A program made the position numbers and the translations under genes. From positions 248,001 through 312,000 of the forward strand of contig NZ_WXVV01000002.1 of NCBI RefSeq assembly GCF_013433315.1: a stretch of 64,000 bases of DNA, read 5' to 3'. This stretch comes from Pseudomonas crudilactis (lineage in GTDB: Bacteria > Pseudomonadota > Gammaproteobacteria > Pseudomonadales > Pseudomonadaceae). Positions 53,422 to 64,000 of the stretch are shown here, in pieces (positions within the stretch are counted from its first letter, which is position 1; each line of letters begins with the position of its first letter). The notes under the pieces were generated by a model, which made no database searches, was not told the DNA's origin, and was given only the letters and a program-made list of their open reading frames with translations.

Positions 53422-54348
53422 TTATTTCACCGAGTGCAATAACGCTGCATTTTTCAATGCTGGATGTTCGCGCAAAGCCTCTACTGTGAAATCGACAAAA
53501 CTGCGGATCCGCGCTGGAGCCTTGCGCCCCCCCTGATACACGACATGGATCGGCAGCGGTGGCAGTTCAAATTCGGCGAGCACTATTTCCAGTGTGCCGG
53601 CGGCAACCTGGCTCGCCACTTGATAGGACAACACCCGGGTCAAACCCAAACCTGTGCAAGCTGCTGTAATCGCAGCCTGATTGGCGGTCACGATCAGACG
53701 CGGCTCAGGACGCACGCTGAGCGGTTCGCCCGCGTCGAGAAACGGCCAACTTCGTTGCTGGCCAATTGCAGAAGTCGCCACCACTGGCGCGCCCGCCAAC
53801 GCGTGGGGATGAGATGGTCGGCCATGCCTGGCAAAGTAGGCCGGCGCGCCGCAAATGACCCGACGCACCTCCCCCACGCGAATCGCATGCTGATTGCTGT
53901 CCGGCAGATCGCCGATGCGCACCGCCACATCAATGCCTTCCTCGACCATGTTGACGATTCGATCGACCAGTACGGCGTTGATCGTGACATCCGGATACTG
54001 CACGAGATAACTCGCCATCACCGGCGTCACAAACAAATCACCGAACAACACCGGCGCCGTCACCGTCAATTGCCCACGCGGCTGAGCATGACTGCCCGCC
54101 GCCGAATCCTCGGCTTCCTGCACCTCAACGAGAATCCTCCGACAATCCTCCAGATAACGCTGCCCCGCTTCGCTCAAATGCACACTGCGCGTGGTGCGAA
54201 TCAGTAACTGCGTGCCGATGCGCTGCTCCAGCGCCGCCACCGCCCGCGTGACGCTGGCTGCCGACAACCCCAGACGCCGCGCCGCCGCTGAGAAGCCTTG
54301 CTCCTGGGCGACAGTGGTGAAGATGTGCATTTCCTGGAAGCGATCCAT
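53422..54348 (-). CDS. LysR-family transcriptional regulator
   Basis: A 308-residue regulator: winged helix-turn-helix (MDRFQEMHIFTTVAQEQGFSAAARRLGLSAASVTRAVAALEQRIGTQLLIRTTRSV) and a periplasmic-binding-like effector domain (PRGQLTVTAPVLFGDLF, GIDVAVRIGDLPDSN). It lies upstream of the GST in the same direction, 105 bases away, so it may control it rather than sit divergently as is usual. GAGGGT fixes ATG 54348. Confidence 0.9.
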   Translation of the reverse strand: MDRFQEMHIFTTVAQEQGFSAAARRLGLSAASVTRAVAALEQRIGTQLLIRTTRSVHLSEAGQRYLEDCRRILVEVQEAEDSAAGSHAQPRGQLTVTAPVLFGDLFVTPVMASYLVQYPDVTINAVLVDRIVNMVEEGIDVAVRIGDLPDSNQHAIRVGEVRRVICGAPAYFARHGRPSHPHALAGAPVVATSAIGQQRSWPFLDAGEPLSVRPEPRLIVTANQAAITAACTGLGLTRVLSYQVASQVAAGTLEIVLAEFELPPLPIHVVYQGGRKAPARIRSFVDFTVEALREHPALKNAALLHSVK

Positions 54349-54370
54349 GGAGACCCTCAAGTCAGATACA

Positions 54371-54397
54371 AAAATCGCAGCCGAAGCTGCGATTTTT
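54371..54397 (-). terminator. Rho-independent terminator after glmS
   Basis: Stem ATCGCAGC / GCTGCGAT with a four-base loop (TTCG on the minus strand) and flanking A/T runs, 27 bases past the glmS stop. The T-run on the + side makes it potentially bidirectional. Confidence 0.85.
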
Positions 54398-54413
54398 TTG
54401 CGTCGATGTCAGC

Positions 54414-54422
54414 TGTGGATAA
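54414..54422 (-). other. DnaA box directly after the glmS stop codon
   Basis: On the minus strand the glmS stop TAA is followed at once by GTTATCCACAGCT, containing the consensus box TTATCCACA. The same 13 bases follow the glmU stop. Confidence 0.5.
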
Positions 54423-54423
54423 C

Positions 54424-56256
54424 TTATTCCACCGTCACCGACTTCGCCAGGTTACGTGGTTGATCAACGTCCGTGCCCTTGAGCACCGCGACGTAGTACG
54501 ACAGCAGCTGCAGCGGAACCGTGTAGAGGATCGGCGAGAGGATGTCGTGGATATGCGGCATCTGCACCACGTGGGTGCCTTCGCCGTTGGTCATCCCGGC
54601 TTTTTCGTCGGCGAACACGATCAGCTCGCCGCCACGGGCGCGGACTTCCTGCAGGTTGGATTTGAGCTTTTCCAGCAGTTCGTTGTTCGGCGCCACGGTG
54701 ACTACCGGCATGTCGTTATCCACAAGCGCTAGCGGACCGTGTTTCAGTTCGCCGGCCGGGTAGGCTTCGGCGTGGATGTAGGAGATTTCCTTGAGTTTCA
54801 GCGCACCTTCCATTGCCACCGGGAATTGCGCGCCACGACCGAGGAACAGGGTGTGGTTCTTTTCGGCGAACAGCTCGGCGATTTTTTCCACGGTGCTGTC
54901 CATGGCCAGCGCTTCGCCGAGGCGGGTTGGCAGGCGACGCAGCTCTTCGACCAGACGCGCTTCAACGCCGTCGGCCAGGGTGCCGCGCACCTGACCCAGC
55001 GACAGGGTCAGCAGCAACAGACCGACCAGTTGCGTGGTGAAGGCTTTGGTCGAGGCCACGCCGATTTCGCGACCGGCCTGGGTCAGTAAAGTGAGATCGG
55101 ACTCGCGCACCAGCGAGCTGATGCCGACGTTGCAGATCGCCAGGCTGGCGAGAAACCCTAGTTCCTTGGCGTTGCGCAGGGCTGCCAGGGTGTCAGCGGT
55201 TTCACCGGATTGCGAGATGGTCACGAACAGGGTGTCCGGCTGCACCACTACTTTGCGGTAGCGGAATTCGCTGGCGACTTCGACCTGGCACGGGATACCG
55301 GCCAGTTCTTCGAGCCAGTAACGCGCAACCATACCAGCGTGATAGCTGGTGCCACAGGCGACGATCTGTACGTTACGCACTTTGGCGAACAGCTCCGCCG
55401 CTTGTGGGCCGAACGCTTGCACCAACACCTGATCATTGCTCAGGCGACCTTCGAGGGTGCGCTGCACCACGGTCGGTTGCTCATGGATTTCCTTGAGCAT
55501 GTAGTGGCGGAACTCTCCCTTGTCGGCGGCTTCGGCACCGTCGCTGTACTGCACGGTCTGGCGCTCGACGACATTGCCGTTGATGTCCCAGATCTGCACG
55601 TTATCGCGGCGAATTTCGGCGATATCGCCTTCCTCCAGGTACATGAAGCGGTCGGTGACCTGACGCAGGGCCAACTGGTCAGACGCGAGGAAGTTCTCGC
55701 CCAGACCCAGACCGATCACCAACGGGCTGCCACTGCGCGCGGCGACCAGACGATCCGGTTGTTTCGCATTGATCACCGCCAGACCATAAGCACCGTGCAG
55801 TTCCTTGACCGTAGCTTTAAGCGCAACGCTCAGATCGGGCTGATCCTTGAGTTTATGGCTGAGCAGGTGAGCGATGACTTCAGTGTCGGTGTCCGAAGTA
55901 AACACGTAACCCAGCGCTTTCAGTTGTTCACGCAGGGCTTCGTGGTTTTCGATGATGCCGTTGTGCACCACCGCGATGTCGCCGGAGAAATGCGGGTGGG
56001 CGTTGCGTTCACAGGGTGCGCCGTGGGTAGCCCAACGGGTGTGGGCAATGCCGAGACGGCCAACCAGCGGATGCTCGGCCAATGCGGCTTCGAGTTCGCT
56101 GACCTTGCCCGGGCGACGCATGCGCTCAAGAGTTTCGTCGTTGGTGAAGACCGCGACACCGGCGCTGTCATAGCCGCGGTATTCAAGGCGCTTGAGACCT
56201 TCGAGCAGGATGGCGGTGATATTACGTTCAGCAACTGCGCCGACAATTCCACACAT
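54424..56256 (-). CDS. glmS: Glutamine-fructose-6-phosphate aminotransferase (isomerising)
   Basis: A 610-residue enzyme making glucosamine-6-phosphate for peptidoglycan and LPS. N-terminal glutaminase with catalytic Cys2 (MCGIVGAV), [10 protein letters not shown] and HTRWATHG; two SIS isomerase domains ([45 protein letters not shown]) and the conserved end [12 protein letters not shown]. The start is set at MCGIVG since Cys must be next to the initiator. No glmS ribozyme is seen; the DeoR-type regulator gene ends 2 bases upstream. Confidence 0.97.
   Translation of the reverse strand: MCGIVGAVAERNITAILLEGLKRLEYRGYDSAGVAVFTNDETLERMRRPGKVSELEAALAEHPLVGRLGIAHTRWATHGAPCERNAHPHFSGDIAVVHNGIIENHEALREQLKALGYVFTSDTDTEVIAHLLSHKLKDQPDLSVALKATVKELHGAYGLAVINAKQPDRLVAARSGSPLVIGLGLGENFLASDQLALRQVTDRFMYLEEGDIAEIRRDNVQIWDINGNVVERQTVQYSDGAEAADKGEFRHYMLKEIHEQPTVVQRTLEGRLSNDQVLVQAFGPQAAELFAKVRNVQIVACGTSYHAGMVARYWLEELAGIPCQVEVASEFRYRKVVVQPDTLFVTISQSGETADTLAALRNAKELGFLASLAICNVGISSLVRESDLTLLTQAGREIGVASTKAFTTQLVGLLLLTLSLGQVRGTLADGVEARLVEELRRLPTRLGEALAMDSTVEKIAELFAEKNHTLFLGRGAQFPVAMEGALKLKEISYIHAEAYPAGELKHGPLALVDNDMPVVTVAPNNELLEKLKSNLQEVRARGGELIVFADEKAGMTNGEGTHVVQMPHIHDILSPILYTVPLQLLSYYVAVLKGTDVDQPRNLAKSVTVE
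54716..54724 (+). other. DnaA box (TTATCCACA) inside glmS
   Basis: Exact consensus 9-mer, 302 bases from the one abutting the glmS stop and in the opposite orientation. Confidence 0.45.
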
Positions 56257-56258
56257 GC

Positions 56259-57035
56259 TTATTTCTCCTGACTGACAGCCGCGCAAATCACGGTGATACC
56301 GCGGGCCTGAATCTGATCGCGTGTCTCTTGCGACAGGCGATCATCGGTAATTAGGGTATGGACGCTGCTCCAAGGCAGCTCCAGGTTGGGAATCTTGCGG
56401 CCGATCTTGTCGGCCTCGACCATGACGATGACTTCCCGCGCCACTTCCGCCATCACCCGGCTCAGACCGAGCAGTTCATTGAAGGTGGTGGTGCCACGCA
56501 CCAGATCGATGCCATCGGCGCCGATGAACAACTGGTCGAAGTCGTAAGAGCGTAGTACTTGCTCGGCGACCTGACCCTGAAAGGATTCCGAATGCGGATC
56601 CCAGGTGCCGCCGGTCATCAACAGCACCGGTTCGTGTTCAAGTTCGCTCAAGGCGTTGGCGACGTGCAGGGAATTGGTCATCACCACCAGGCCTGGCTGT
56701 TGGCCAAGTTCCGGGATCATCGCGGCGGTGGTGCTGCCGCTGTCGATGATGATCCGCGCGTGTTCGCGGATGCGTTGCACCGCCGCGCGGGCAATCGCCT
56801 GTTTGTATTTGGAAACGCTCTGTGCAGTTTCCGCTACCAGCTCCTGCGGCATGGTGATCGCACCGCCGTAACGGCGCAGCAACAGGCCATGACTTTCCAG
56901 CGCGGCCAGATCCTTGCGAATCGTAACTTCGGAGGTTTCGAAGCGCTTGGCCAGTTCATCCACACTGACTTCGCCCTGCTCGTTGAGCAAGGCGAGAATG
57001 TTGTGACGGCGTTGCGGCGTGTTGCGTTTCGACAT
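56259..57035 (-). CDS. glmR: DeoR-family regulator (GlmR-type)
   Basis: A 258-residue repressor: DeoR helix-turn-helix ([51 protein letters not shown]) and a sugar-phosphate-sensing DeoRC domain ([38 protein letters not shown]). Between glmU and glmS, with 2 bases to glmS. Its place matches the P. aeruginosa amino-sugar regulator GlmR. Probably adjusts glmS to amino-sugar supply. Confidence 0.9.
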   Translation of the reverse strand: MSKRNTPQRRHNILALLNEQGEVSVDELAKRFETSEVTIRKDLAALESHGLLLRRYGGAITMPQELVAETAQSVSKYKQAIARAAVQRIREHARIIIDSGSTTAAMIPELGQQPGLVVMTNSLHVANALSELEHEPVLLMTGGTWDPHSESFQGQVAEQVLRSYDFDQLFIGADGIDLVRGTTTFNELLGLSRVMAEVAREVIVMVEADKIGRKIPNLELPWSSVHTLITDDRLSQETRDQIQARGITVICAAVSQEK

Positions 57036-57140
57036 GGCGACTTAAGTTTCGATTCGAAAGATAACGGAAGCAATCAAAACCTATCGGCTCTAAATCGTCA
57101 AGCGGCAGGCAGACTTTTTTGAACACGACACAAACAAAAA

Positions 57141-57230
57141 TATGGGAGCAAGCTTGCTTGCGAACGCATCGTGTCAGTCAACATCAATGTTGAGTGATCT
57201 ACCGCATTCGCGAGCAAGCTCGCTCCCACA
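57141..57230. repeat. REPIN with a diverged left arm
   Basis: Left arm 57141-57164 (TATGGGAGCAAGCTTGCTTG...) differs from the REP consensus by two G-to-A-type changes (GAGCGAGC reads GAGCAAGC; CTCG reads CTTG). Right arm 57207-57230 is intact. Lies between glmU and glmR. Confidence 0.88.
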
Positions 57231-57255
57231 TTGGATTTTCGTCGCTAAAAGAAGC

Positions 57256-57264
57256 TGTGGATAA
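57256..57264 (-). other. DnaA box directly after the glmU stop codon
   Basis: On the minus strand the glmU stop TGA is followed at once by GTTATCCACAGCT, the same 13 bases as after glmS. Confidence 0.5.
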
Positions 57265-57265
57265 C

Positions 57266-58633
57266 TCAGATCTTCTTGATCTTCTCCGGCCGCTTCCAGC
57301 CGTCGATATTCCTCTGCCGCGCTCGGCCCACGGCCAACTGCGCGTTATCCACATTCTGTGTAATGGTCGAACCGGCGGCCGTGGTCGCCCCGTCAGAGAT
57401 ATCCACAGGCGCGACCAACGAATTATTGGATCCGATGAACACGTCCGCCCCCAACACGGTTTTCCACTTGTTGGCGCCGTCGTAGTTGCAGGTGATGGTG
57501 CCGGCGCCGATATTGGTACGCGCTCCGATCTCGGCATCGCCCAGATAAGTCAGATGTCCCGCCTTGGCGCCTTCGCCCATGTGGGCATTTTTCAGCTCCA
57601 CGAAGTTACCCACATGCGCACGCGCTTCCAGCACGGTGCCCGGACGCAGACGAGCGAACGGACCGGCATCACTGCCCTCACCCAGAACGGCACCTTCAAT
57701 GTGCGAGTTGGCCTTGATCACCACACCTTTGCGCAGGGTGCTGTCCTTGATCACGCAGTTCGGGCCGATCACCACGTCGTCTTCAATCACCACATTGCCT
57801 TCGAGGATCACGTTGATGTCGATCAGCACGTCGCGACCCACAGTGACTTCGCCTCGTACATCGAAACGTGCCGGGTCACGCAGGGTCACGCCTTGCGCCA
57901 TCAACCGACGGCCGGCGCGCAGCTGGTAATGGCGCTCCAGTTCTGACAATTGCTTGCGATCGTTGGCGCCCTGCACTTCCATTGGGTCGTGCGGTTGTTC
58001 GGTGGCGACCACCAGGCCATCACTCACCGCCATCTCGATCACGTCGGTCAGGTAGTACTCACCCTGGGCATTGTTGTTCGACAGGCGACTCATCCAGTCG
58101 GCCAGACGATTGGCCGGCACCGCGAGAATGCCGGTGTTGCCTTCAGTAATGGCGCGCTGGGCTTCGCTGGCATCTTTGTGTTCAACGATCGCTGCGACCT
58201 TGCCGTCGGCATCGCGCACGATGCGACCGTAACCAGTCGGGTCATCCAGCTCGACGGTGAGCAAGCCCATCTGTCCAGGCACTACGTGCTTGAGCAGACG
58301 CTGCAGGGTATCGACTTCGATCAGCGGCACGTCGCCATAAAGGATCAGCACGGTATCGGCCGTAATGAACGGCACCGCTTGAGCGGTGGCGTGGCCGGTG
58401 CCGAGTTGCTTGTCCTGCAGGACGAAATTCAGATCATCAGCAGCCAGACGCTCACGCACTACATCGGCGCCATGGCCGATCACCACATGAATGCGTTGTG
58501 GCTCAAGTTGCCGGGCGTTGTGGATAACATGGCCCAGCATGGAGTTGCCGGCAATCGGATGCAGCACCTTCGGCAGGGCCGAGCGCATACGGGTGCCTTG
58601 ACCGGCCGCGAGGATAACGATTTCAAGAGACAT
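57266..58633 (-). CDS. glmU: Bifunctional UDP-GlcNAc pyrophosphorylase / GlcN-1-P acetyltransferase
   Basis: A 455-residue enzyme that acetylates GlcN-1-P and then joins it to UTP, giving UDP-GlcNAc. N-terminal uridyltransferase signature [38 protein letters not shown]-terminal left-handed beta-helix with hexapeptide repeats ([67 protein letters not shown]). Lies between atpC (terminator between) and glmR, the standard Pseudomonas order. Confidence 0.97.
   Translation of the reverse strand: MSLEIVILAAGQGTRMRSALPKVLHPIAGNSMLGHVIHNARQLEPQRIHVVIGHGADVVRERLAADDLNFVLQDKQLGTGHATAQAVPFITADTVLILYGDVPLIEVDTLQRLLKHVVPGQMGLLTVELDDPTGYGRIVRDADGKVAAIVEHKDASEAQRAITEGNTGILAVPANRLADWMSRLSNNNAQGEYYLTDVIEMAVSDGLVVATEQPHDPMEVQGANDRKQLSELERHYQLRAGRRLMAQGVTLRDPARFDVRGEVTVGRDVLIDINVILEGNVVIEDDVVIGPNCVIKDSTLRKGVVIKANSHIEGAVLGEGSDAGPFARLRPGTVLEARAHVGNFVELKNAHMGEGAKAGHLTYLGDAEIGARTNIGAGTITCNYDGANKWKTVLGADVFIGSNNSLVAPVDISDGATTAAGSTITQNVDNAQLAVGRARQRNIDGWKRPEKIKKI
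57345..57353 (+). other. DnaA box (TTATCCACA) inside the glmU 3' end
   Basis: Exact consensus 9-mer, inverted relative to the one at 57256-57264, 81 bases away. Confidence 0.45.
58519..58527 (-). other. DnaA box (TTATCCACA) inside the glmU 5' end
   Basis: Exact consensus 9-mer (TGTGGATAA on the + strand); fifth exact box within 4.1 kb. Confidence 0.45.
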
Positions 58634-58692
58634 GACTGGCTACCAATCCTGGGTGGTCAGCAACTGCGACCGGGTTGTAAAAATCAGAAAAG

Positions 58693-58722
58693 AAAAAAGG
58701 GTAGCCGAGGCTACCCTTTTTT
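58693..58722 (-). terminator. Rho-independent terminator of the atp operon
   Basis: Stem GGGTAGC / GCTACCC with a four-base loop, flanked by AAAAAA and TTTTTT; 28 bases after the atpC stop and 60 before glmU. Confidence 0.93.
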
Positions 58723-58750
58723 ATCAATCGCACAACAAGCGGCTGACGGA

Positions 58751-59176
58751 TTAACCGCCAAACTTCTTGCGGATCTGCTGGACGGTGCGCAGCTGAGCTG
58801 CAGCCTCGGCCAGACGTGCGGACGCAGCTCCGTAGTCGAAATCTGCGCTCTTCTCGTGCAGAGCAGCTTCGGCAGCCTTGAGAGCTGCCTGGGCTTGAGC
58901 TTCATCCAGGTCGGCGGCGCGTTGCACGGTATCGGCAAGCACCTTGACCATGTTCGGCTGAACCTCGAGGAAACCACCGGAGATGTAGAACACCTCGGCT
59001 TCCCCGCCTTGCTTGATCAGGCGGATCGGACCTGGCTTCAGATTAGTGATCAGCGGCGCGTGACCCAGAGCGATACCAAGATCACCCAGTGCACCGTGCG
59101 CAATCACCATCTCGACCAGGCCGGAAAAGATTTCCCCTTCCGCGCTGACGATATCGCAATGGACTGTCATAGCCAT
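58751..59176 (-). CDS. atpC: ATP synthase F1 epsilon subunit
   Basis: A 141-residue central-stalk subunit that couples rotation and inhibits ATP hydrolysis. Beta-sandwich N-terminus ([47 protein letters not shown]) and a C-terminal helical hairpin ([19 protein letters not shown] ... [11 protein letters not shown]). Last gene of the operon, followed by a strong terminator. Confidence 0.96.
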   Translation of the reverse strand: MAMTVHCDIVSAEGEIFSGLVEMVIAHGALGDLGIALGHAPLITNLKPGPIRLIKQGGEAEVFYISGGFLEVQPNMVKVLADTVQRAADLDEAQAQAALKAAEAALHEKSADFDYGAASARLAEAAAQLRTVQQIRKKFGG

Positions 59177-59221
59177 CTGATTGCCTCAACCTAAATGAGC
59201 GCCCGTTGCCGGGCGCCGGGA

Positions 59222-60628
<1,407 letters not shown>

Positions 60629-61489
60629 TTAAACCGCGGCAGCGCCGCCGACGATTTCCGAGATCTCTTGGGTGATCGCAGCCTGACGCGCCTTGTTGTA
60701 GATCAGCTGCAAATCGCTGATCAAATCACCGGCGTTGTCGGTAGCGTTCTTCATCGCGATCATCCGCGCAGCTTGTTCAGCCGCGTTGTTCTCGACCACC
60801 GCCTGGTAGACCTGCGACTCAACGTAGCGGACCATCAAGCCGTCAAGCAGCTCTTTGGCATCCGGTTCGTAGAGGTAGTCCCAGTGGTGCTTGAGATCCT
60901 GATCCGGGGTCGCCACCAGTGGAATCAACTGCTCCACGGTAGGCTGCTGCGTCATGGTGTTGATGAACTTGTTGGACACCACGGACAGGCGGTCAATACG
61001 GCCGTCCAGGTAGGCATCCAGCATCACCTTGACGCTGCCGATCAGATCATTGATCGACGGCTCTTCACCCAGGTGGCTGATAGCTGCAACGACGTTACCG
61101 CCGAAGTTGCGGAAAAAGGCCGCACCCTTGCTACCAACGACACACAGATCAATCTCGACGCCGTTTTCGCGGTTTACCGCCATGTCCTTGACCAGGGCCT
61201 TGAACAGGTTGGTGTTCAAGCCGCCGCACAGACCACGGTCACTGCTCACCACAACATAACCAACGCGCTTGATTTCGCGCTCGATCATGAACGGGTGGCG
61301 GTATTCCGGGTTGGCGTTGGCCAGATGCCCAATAACCTGGCGGATACGCTCCGCATAAGGACGGCTAGCAGCCATGCGCATTTGTGCCTTGCGCATTTTG
61401 CTGACCGCCACTTTTTCCATGGCGCTGGTAATCTTTTGCGTGCTTTTGATGCTCGCAATCTTACTGCGAATCTCTTTTGCGCCTGCCAT
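60629..61489 (-). CDS. atpG: ATP synthase F1 gamma subunit
   Basis: A 286-residue rotary shaft subunit: N-terminal helix [36 protein letters not shown], central [17 protein letters not shown]-terminal helix [44 protein letters not shown]. Confidence 0.97.
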   Translation of the reverse strand: MAGAKEIRSKIASIKSTQKITSAMEKVAVSKMRKAQMRMAASRPYAERIRQVIGHLANANPEYRHPFMIEREIKRVGYVVVSSDRGLCGGLNTNLFKALVKDMAVNRENGVEIDLCVVGSKGAAFFRNFGGNVVAAISHLGEEPSINDLIGSVKVMLDAYLDGRIDRLSVVSNKFINTMTQQPTVEQLIPLVATPDQDLKHHWDYLYEPDAKELLDGLMVRYVESQVYQAVVENNAAEQAARMIAMKNATDNAGDLISDLQLIYNKARQAAITQEISEIVGGAAAV

Positions 61490-61539
61490 GTAACACCTAT
61501 CAGGTTAGCAAGCGGGAGCCTCGCGGCTCCCGCTGCGGC

Positions 61540-63084
61540 TTACCAGGTTTGGGTGGCCTTGAACTTCTCGATACCGGCTTTCATGCCAGCGTCGATTTCG
61601 TCATTGAAGTCACCTTTAACGTTGATCTTGGCCATCAAATCGGCGTGATCGCGGTTGAAGAAAGCAATCAGCGCTTGTTCGAAGCTGCCGATCTTGGCGA
61701 TTTCAATGTCAGTCAGGAACCCACGCTCAGCGGCATACAGCGACAGCGCCATGTCAGCGATCGACATTGGTGCGTATTGCTTCTGCTTCATCAGCTCGGT
61801 AACGCGCTGACCATGCTCAAGTTGCTTACGGGTCGCTTCGTCCAGGTCAGAAGCGAACTGGGCGAATGCCGCCAGTTCACGGTACTGAGCCAGAGCGGTA
61901 CGGATACCACCGGACAGCTTCTTGATGATCTTGGTCTGAGCGGCACCACCCACACGGGATACCGAAACACCGGCGTTCACTGCAGGACGGATGCCCGAGT
62001 TGAACATGGCCGATTCCAGGAAGATCTGACCGTCGGTGATGGAAATCACGTTGGTCGGAACGAACGCGGAAACGTCGCCAGCCTGGGTTTCGATGATCGG
62101 CAGTGCGGTCAGGGAACCGGTTTTGCCGGTCACTGCGCCGTTGGTGAACTTCTCTACGTATTCTTCCGAAACGCGGGATGCGCGCTCCAGCAGACGGGAG
62201 TGGAGATAGAACACGTCGCCTGGGTAAGCTTCACGGCCTGGTGGACGGCGCAGCAGCAGGGAAATCTGGCGGTAAGCCACTGCTTGCTTGGACAGATCGT
62301 CATAAACGATCAGCGCGTCTTCACCGCGGTCGCGGAAGAATTCACCCATGGTGCAACCGGAGTACGGTGCCAGGAATTGCAGCGCAGGAGATTCCGAAGC
62401 ACTGGCAGCCACGATGATCGTGTTGGCCAGGGCGCCGTTTTCTTCCAGCTTGCGAACAACGTTGGCGATGGTCGATTGTTTCTGACCAATAGCTACGTAG
62501 ACGCAGAAAATGCCGCTGTCTTTCTGGTTGATGATCGCGTCGATCGCCAGAGCGGTTTTACCGATCTGACGGTCACCGATGATCAGCTCACGCTGGCCAC
62601 GGCCGACAGGGATCATGGCATCGACAGCCTTGTAGCCAGTCTGTACAGGCTGGTCTACCGACTTACGCCAGATCACGCCCGGAGCAACTTTCTCGACCGC
62701 GTCGGTCTCGGTGTTGCCCAGTGGACCTTTGCCGTCAACAGGGTTACCCAGTGCGTCGACTACGCGACCCAGCAGTTCCTTACCAACCGGAACTTCGAGG
62801 ATGCGACCGGTGCACTTGGCGCTCATGCCTTCAGCCAGAGACTGGTAAGCGCCCAGTACAACGGCACCTACGGAGTCTTGCTCCAGGTTGAGGGCCATAC
62901 CGTAGACGCCGCCCGGAAACTCGATCATCTCGCCGTACATTACGTCGGCCAGACCGTGAATCCGCACGATGCCGTCAGATACGCTGACGACAGTGCCTTC
63001 GTTACGGGCTTGGGAGGTCACATCGAGCTTGTCGATGCGGCCCTTGATAATTTCACTTATTTCGGAAGGATTGAGTTGCTGCAT
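61540..63084 (-). CDS. atpA: ATP synthase F1 alpha subunit
   Basis: A 514-residue regulatory nucleotide-binding subunit: P-loop [47 protein letters not shown], arginine finger region [12 protein letters not shown]. Gaps of 50 and 21 bases to atpG and atpH. Confidence 0.97.
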   Translation of the reverse strand: MQQLNPSEISEIIKGRIDKLDVTSQARNEGTVVSVSDGIVRIHGLADVMYGEMIEFPGGVYGMALNLEQDSVGAVVLGAYQSLAEGMSAKCTGRILEVPVGKELLGRVVDALGNPVDGKGPLGNTETDAVEKVAPGVIWRKSVDQPVQTGYKAVDAMIPVGRGQRELIIGDRQIGKTALAIDAIINQKDSGIFCVYVAIGQKQSTIANVVRKLEENGALANTIIVAASASESPALQFLAPYSGCTMGEFFRDRGEDALIVYDDLSKQAVAYRQISLLLRRPPGREAYPGDVFYLHSRLLERASRVSEEYVEKFTNGAVTGKTGSLTALPIIETQAGDVSAFVPTNVISITDGQIFLESAMFNSGIRPAVNAGVSVSRVGGAAQTKIIKKLSGGIRTALAQYRELAAFAQFASDLDEATRKQLEHGQRVTELMKQKQYAPMSIADMALSLYAAERGFLTDIEIAKIGSFEQALIAFFNRDHADLMAKINVKGDFNDEIDAGMKAGIEKFKATQTW

Positions 63085-63105
63085 TGCTCTGCTGCCCCTT
63101 CAAAC

Positions 63106-63642
63106 TCAAGATTTCAATGCTTCGGCAAGTTTCGCGATTTTGCCGCGAATCGAGCCATCGATAACCAGGTCGCCGGCGCGGATAACGACACCACCTATAA
63201 GGGCAGCATCCTCCGCAACTTGCAGGCGCACTTCCCGGTTGAGTCGTGCACTGAGAACCTTGGCGAGTTTGTCTTGCTGTTCTTGGTTCAATGCAAAAGC
63301 ACTGGTCACTTCAACGTCTACCGACTTCTCTTGTTCGGCCTTGTACAGGTCGAAAAGAGCGGCAATCTCCGGCAGAAGCGGGAGACGGTCGTTTTCGGCA
63401 ACGACATTGATGAAGTTCTGTGCCTTGGCATCAAACTTGTCGCCGCACACGTCAATAAACGTGGCGGCCTTTTCTGCGCTCGTCAGTCGCGGGGCCTTGA
63501 GCACGCGCTGCATGGTGTCGTCTTGCGACACCGCTGCAGCCAGGCCGAGCATGGCTGACCAATTGGCCAGTTGCTGGTGGGCCTGAGCGTGCTCGAAGGC
63601 CGCCTTAGCGTAAGGTCGGGCCAACGTGGTCAGTTCTGCCAT
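63106..63642 (-). CDS. atpH: ATP synthase F1 delta subunit
   Basis: A 178-residue peripheral-stalk subunit: [16 protein letters not shown] at the N-terminus and the family end [44 protein letters not shown]. Links F1 alpha to the b-subunit stalk. Confidence 0.95.
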   Translation of the reverse strand: MAELTTLARPYAKAAFEHAQAHQQLANWSAMLGLAAAVSQDDTMQRVLKAPRLTSAEKAATFIDVCGDKFDAKAQNFINVVAENDRLPLLPEIAALFDLYKAEQEKSVDVEVTSAFALNQEQQDKLAKVLSARLNREVRLQVAEDAALIGGVVIRAGDLVIDGSIRGKIAKLAEALKS

Positions 63643-63654
63643 GATCGCCCTCGC

Positions 63655-64000
63655 TTAGATTTCAGCAGCCAGTTGGTTAACCAGCTCTGCGTGCGCGTTT
63701 TGATCGATTGTGGCACCCAGGATCTTCTCGGCGCCGCCGACAGCCAGCAAACCCACTTGGGCGCGCAGCTTGTCTTTGACACTGTTCAGTTCCTGTTCGA
63801 TCTCGGCTTGAGCCTGAACCTTCACACGGTCAGCGTCGACACGGGCCTTTTCAACGGCCTCTTCGACAATCTGGTTACCGCGTTTCTTGGCTTGCTCGAT
63901 GATTTCAGCTGCCTGAGCTTTCGCTTCGCGCAGTTGCTGACCCGCTTTTTCTTGGGCCAACTCCAGGTCGCGAGCTGCACGGCTGGCAGCGTCCAGACCA
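63655..64000 (-). CDS. atpF: ATP synthase Fo subunit b (5' part outside the window)
   Basis: C-terminal ~115 residues of the b subunit: a long charged coiled coil ([62 protein letters not shown] shortened here by family, with VGGAEKILG near the end). The frame stays open to the window edge, so the membrane anchor and start lie beyond 64000. Twelve bases before atpH. Confidence 0.94.
   Translation of the reverse strand, partial: GLDAASRAARDLELAQEKAGQQLREAKAQAAEIIEQAKKRGNQIVEEAVEKARVDADRVKVQAQAEIEQELNSVKDKLRAQVGLLAVGGAEKILGATIDQNAHAELVNQLAAEI

Overview
The window reads as part of a Pseudomonas chromosome, most likely from the P. fluorescens group and close to the replication origin. The evidence is high G+C coding with few gaps, six REPIN-type inverted pairs built on GTGGGAGCGAGC[C/T]TGCTCGCGAA, the order atpF-H-A-G-D-C / glmU / glmR / glmS at the right end, perfect and near-perfect ParB sites (parS), and many DnaA boxes. 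Species assignment is inference; no search was run. Locus names from P. aeruginosa quoted below are recalled, not looked up.

Left part (1-9.7 kb): the 3' part of uvrD, a half-size EamA transporter, a Tim44-like membrane protein with its terminator, an SMI1/KNR4 protein, a CPA2 cation/proton antiporter, an acyl-CoA thioesterase, pdxY, a DUF3301 protein, a CobW GTPase and a small secreted protein.

Zinc-starvation island (9.7-18.7 kb): DUF1826 and a ZigA-like CobW chaperone diverge from a small secreted protein across a perfect Zur palindrome. An AMIN/amidase diverges from folE2 across a second one. folE2 leads a tightly coupled operon: ABC ATPase, ABC permease, metal-binding protein, gamma-carbonic anhydrase, PyrQ-type dihydroorotase. 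These are spare or zinc-sparing versions of housekeeping functions plus a metal importer. Then come a DUF3617 protein, cardiolipin synthase and cyclopropane fatty acid synthase.

Metal block (22.1-30.2 kb): a three-gene bufferin-like RiPP unit (Cys-rich exported precursor, DUF692/MNIO enzyme, HvfC-type partner), then an operon of three SPFH (HflK/HflC-like) proteins and an HmtA-like P1B ATPase. A degenerate Zur-like palindrome lies upstream of this operon, and one SPFH protein has a His-rich N-terminus.

Middle (30.3-36.5 kb): dihydrolipoyl dehydrogenase, a divergent Lrp/LysE exporter pair, and a TPR-like protein with a DUF3142 lipoprotein.

LPS block (36.5-50.5 kb): common polysaccharide antigen (A-band, D-rhamnan) synthesis. 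A left-going accessory operon (two methyltransferases, acyltransferase, two paralogous glycosyltransferases) diverges from rmd-gmd-[wbpW remnant]-wzm-wzt-wbpX-wbpY-wbpZ. The GDP-mannose gene wbpW survives only as a 65-codon internally deleted relic, so GDP-mannose must come from another locus.

Right part (50.6-64 kb): a PNPOx/ferredoxin-reductase fusion, a GST and a LysR regulator, then glmS, glmR, glmU and the F1 part of ATP synthase, cut by the window edge inside atpF. No tRNA, rRNA, CRISPR array, transposase or prophage gene was seen.
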